Source: Ardenticatenia bacterium
Lineage (GTDB): Bacteria > Chloroflexota > Anaerolineae > Aggregatilineales > Aggregatilineaceae
NCBI GenBank assembly: GCA_026984385.1
Contig: JALSSH010000597.1
Span: forward strand, 1-6,710
DNA length: 6,710 bases
Direction: 5' to 3'
Below are positions 6,444-6,710 of this stretch, one piece after another. The notes under the pieces were generated by a model. The model did no database searches. It was not told the origin of the DNA and was given only the letters and a program-made list of their open reading frames with translations. The position numbers and the translations under genes were made by a program. Each line of letters starts with the position of its first letter. Positions within the stretch are counted from its first letter, which is position 1.

Positions 6444-6710
6444 CTAGCGCGGAGGGGACTGGGAAAGGGCTTTCAACAGCCGCGCACACGCTGCCAGAGG
6501 CTCGGGCGGAAGTGGGGATGCGCCCTCGGCCAGCAAGCGCTGATTGCCCGCCGCGTGGCTTTGCACCGCGAAAACCGGTACGCCTTGCGCGCGTGCAAAG
6601 CGCACCGTGTGCCAACTGCCGCCCTCGATGCCCGTTTCCACCACCACCAGCGCGGTGCTCAGCGCGCTGATAAGGCGGTTGCGCGCTACCAAAGTAGCCG
6701 CAGAAGGGGC
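6444..6710 (-). CDS. 3' end of a DprA/Smf-like Rossmann-fold protein (runs off the right edge)
   Basis: The 88 visible residues on the minus strand read in frame from the edge to a TAG at 6446-6444. The segment APSAATLVARNRLISALSTALVVVE matches the characteristic RNRxISALS...VVVE core of DprA/Smf proteins, and GVPVFAV...AGNQRLLAEGA matches the later GxxVFAVPG...NxLIxxGA core. DprA binds single-stranded DNA and loads RecA in natural transformation; more distant relatives have other or unknown roles. The usual SGSLITA segment is GGSWHTV here, and only about 30 residues follow the GNQRLLAEGA motif, so the C-terminal winged-helix domain of many DprA proteins is absent. The protein may therefore be a DprA-like stand-alone Rossmann protein, so no gene symbol is given. 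The downstream peptidase-like gene begins 89 nt later on the same strand, with its own candidate promoter. Confidence 0.78.
   Translation of the reverse strand, partial: APSAATLVARNRLISALSTALVVVETGIEGGSWHTVRFARAQGVPVFAVQSHAAGNQRLLAEGASPLPPEPLAACARLLKALSQSPPR

Noticed and set aside
6410..6670. A plus-strand open frame opposite the DprA-like gene
   Set aside because: The minus strand carries the conserved DprA/Smf motifs; the plus-strand translation is low-complexity Ala/Arg/Pro with no signature.

Overview
The window looks like a GC-rich chromosomal segment from a Chloroflexota bacterium, most likely Anaerolineae-like. This is inferred from style: a secreted SH3 protein with a Thr/Pro-rich 'TPTxTP' linker, an archaeal/actinobacterial-like short Flp pilin, and a large HAMP-GAF sensor kinase. 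No marker gene fixes the taxonomy. I see no mobile element, CRISPR array, tRNA or rRNA.

Layout. The left edge holds the 5' end of a minus-strand gene that opens with a signal peptide (82 to the edge). Upstream of it on the same strand is a secreted SH3-like protein (1236-163). A divergent intergenic region follows. Then come three plus-strand genes: a four-helix membrane protein with a TPR tail (1500-2516), a 48-residue Flp/Tad-type prepilin with its own candidate promoter, 5' hairpin and terminator (about 2580-2867), and a 796-residue membrane sensor of histidine-kinase architecture (2965-5355). The kinase gene converges, with a 9-nt gap, on a minus-strand gene for a 329-residue protein that resembles a zinc-peptidase fold with lost metal ligands (6354-5365). 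The right edge holds the 3' end of a minus-strand DprA/Smf-like gene (edge to 6444).

How the genes may work together. Four of the seven genes (left-edge, SH3, TPR, kinase-like sensor) encode secreted or membrane products and a fifth makes a pilin, so the left part of the window is mainly envelope-related. The pilin has no other Tad genes beside it, so its assembly machinery must be elsewhere. No response regulator lies next to the sensor.

The most notable observations are two apparent losses of catalytic residues. The kinase has an intact ATPase domain, but its H-box reads MSQRLRTP instead of the usual MSHELRTP. The peptidase-like protein has HGFFN and SRGIA where active gluzincins would carry HExxH and EGxA. 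Both are inferences from motif reading and need a profile or structure search. The pilin transcript, with a hairpin at its predicted 5' end and a strong hairpin at its 3' end, is the third point of interest.
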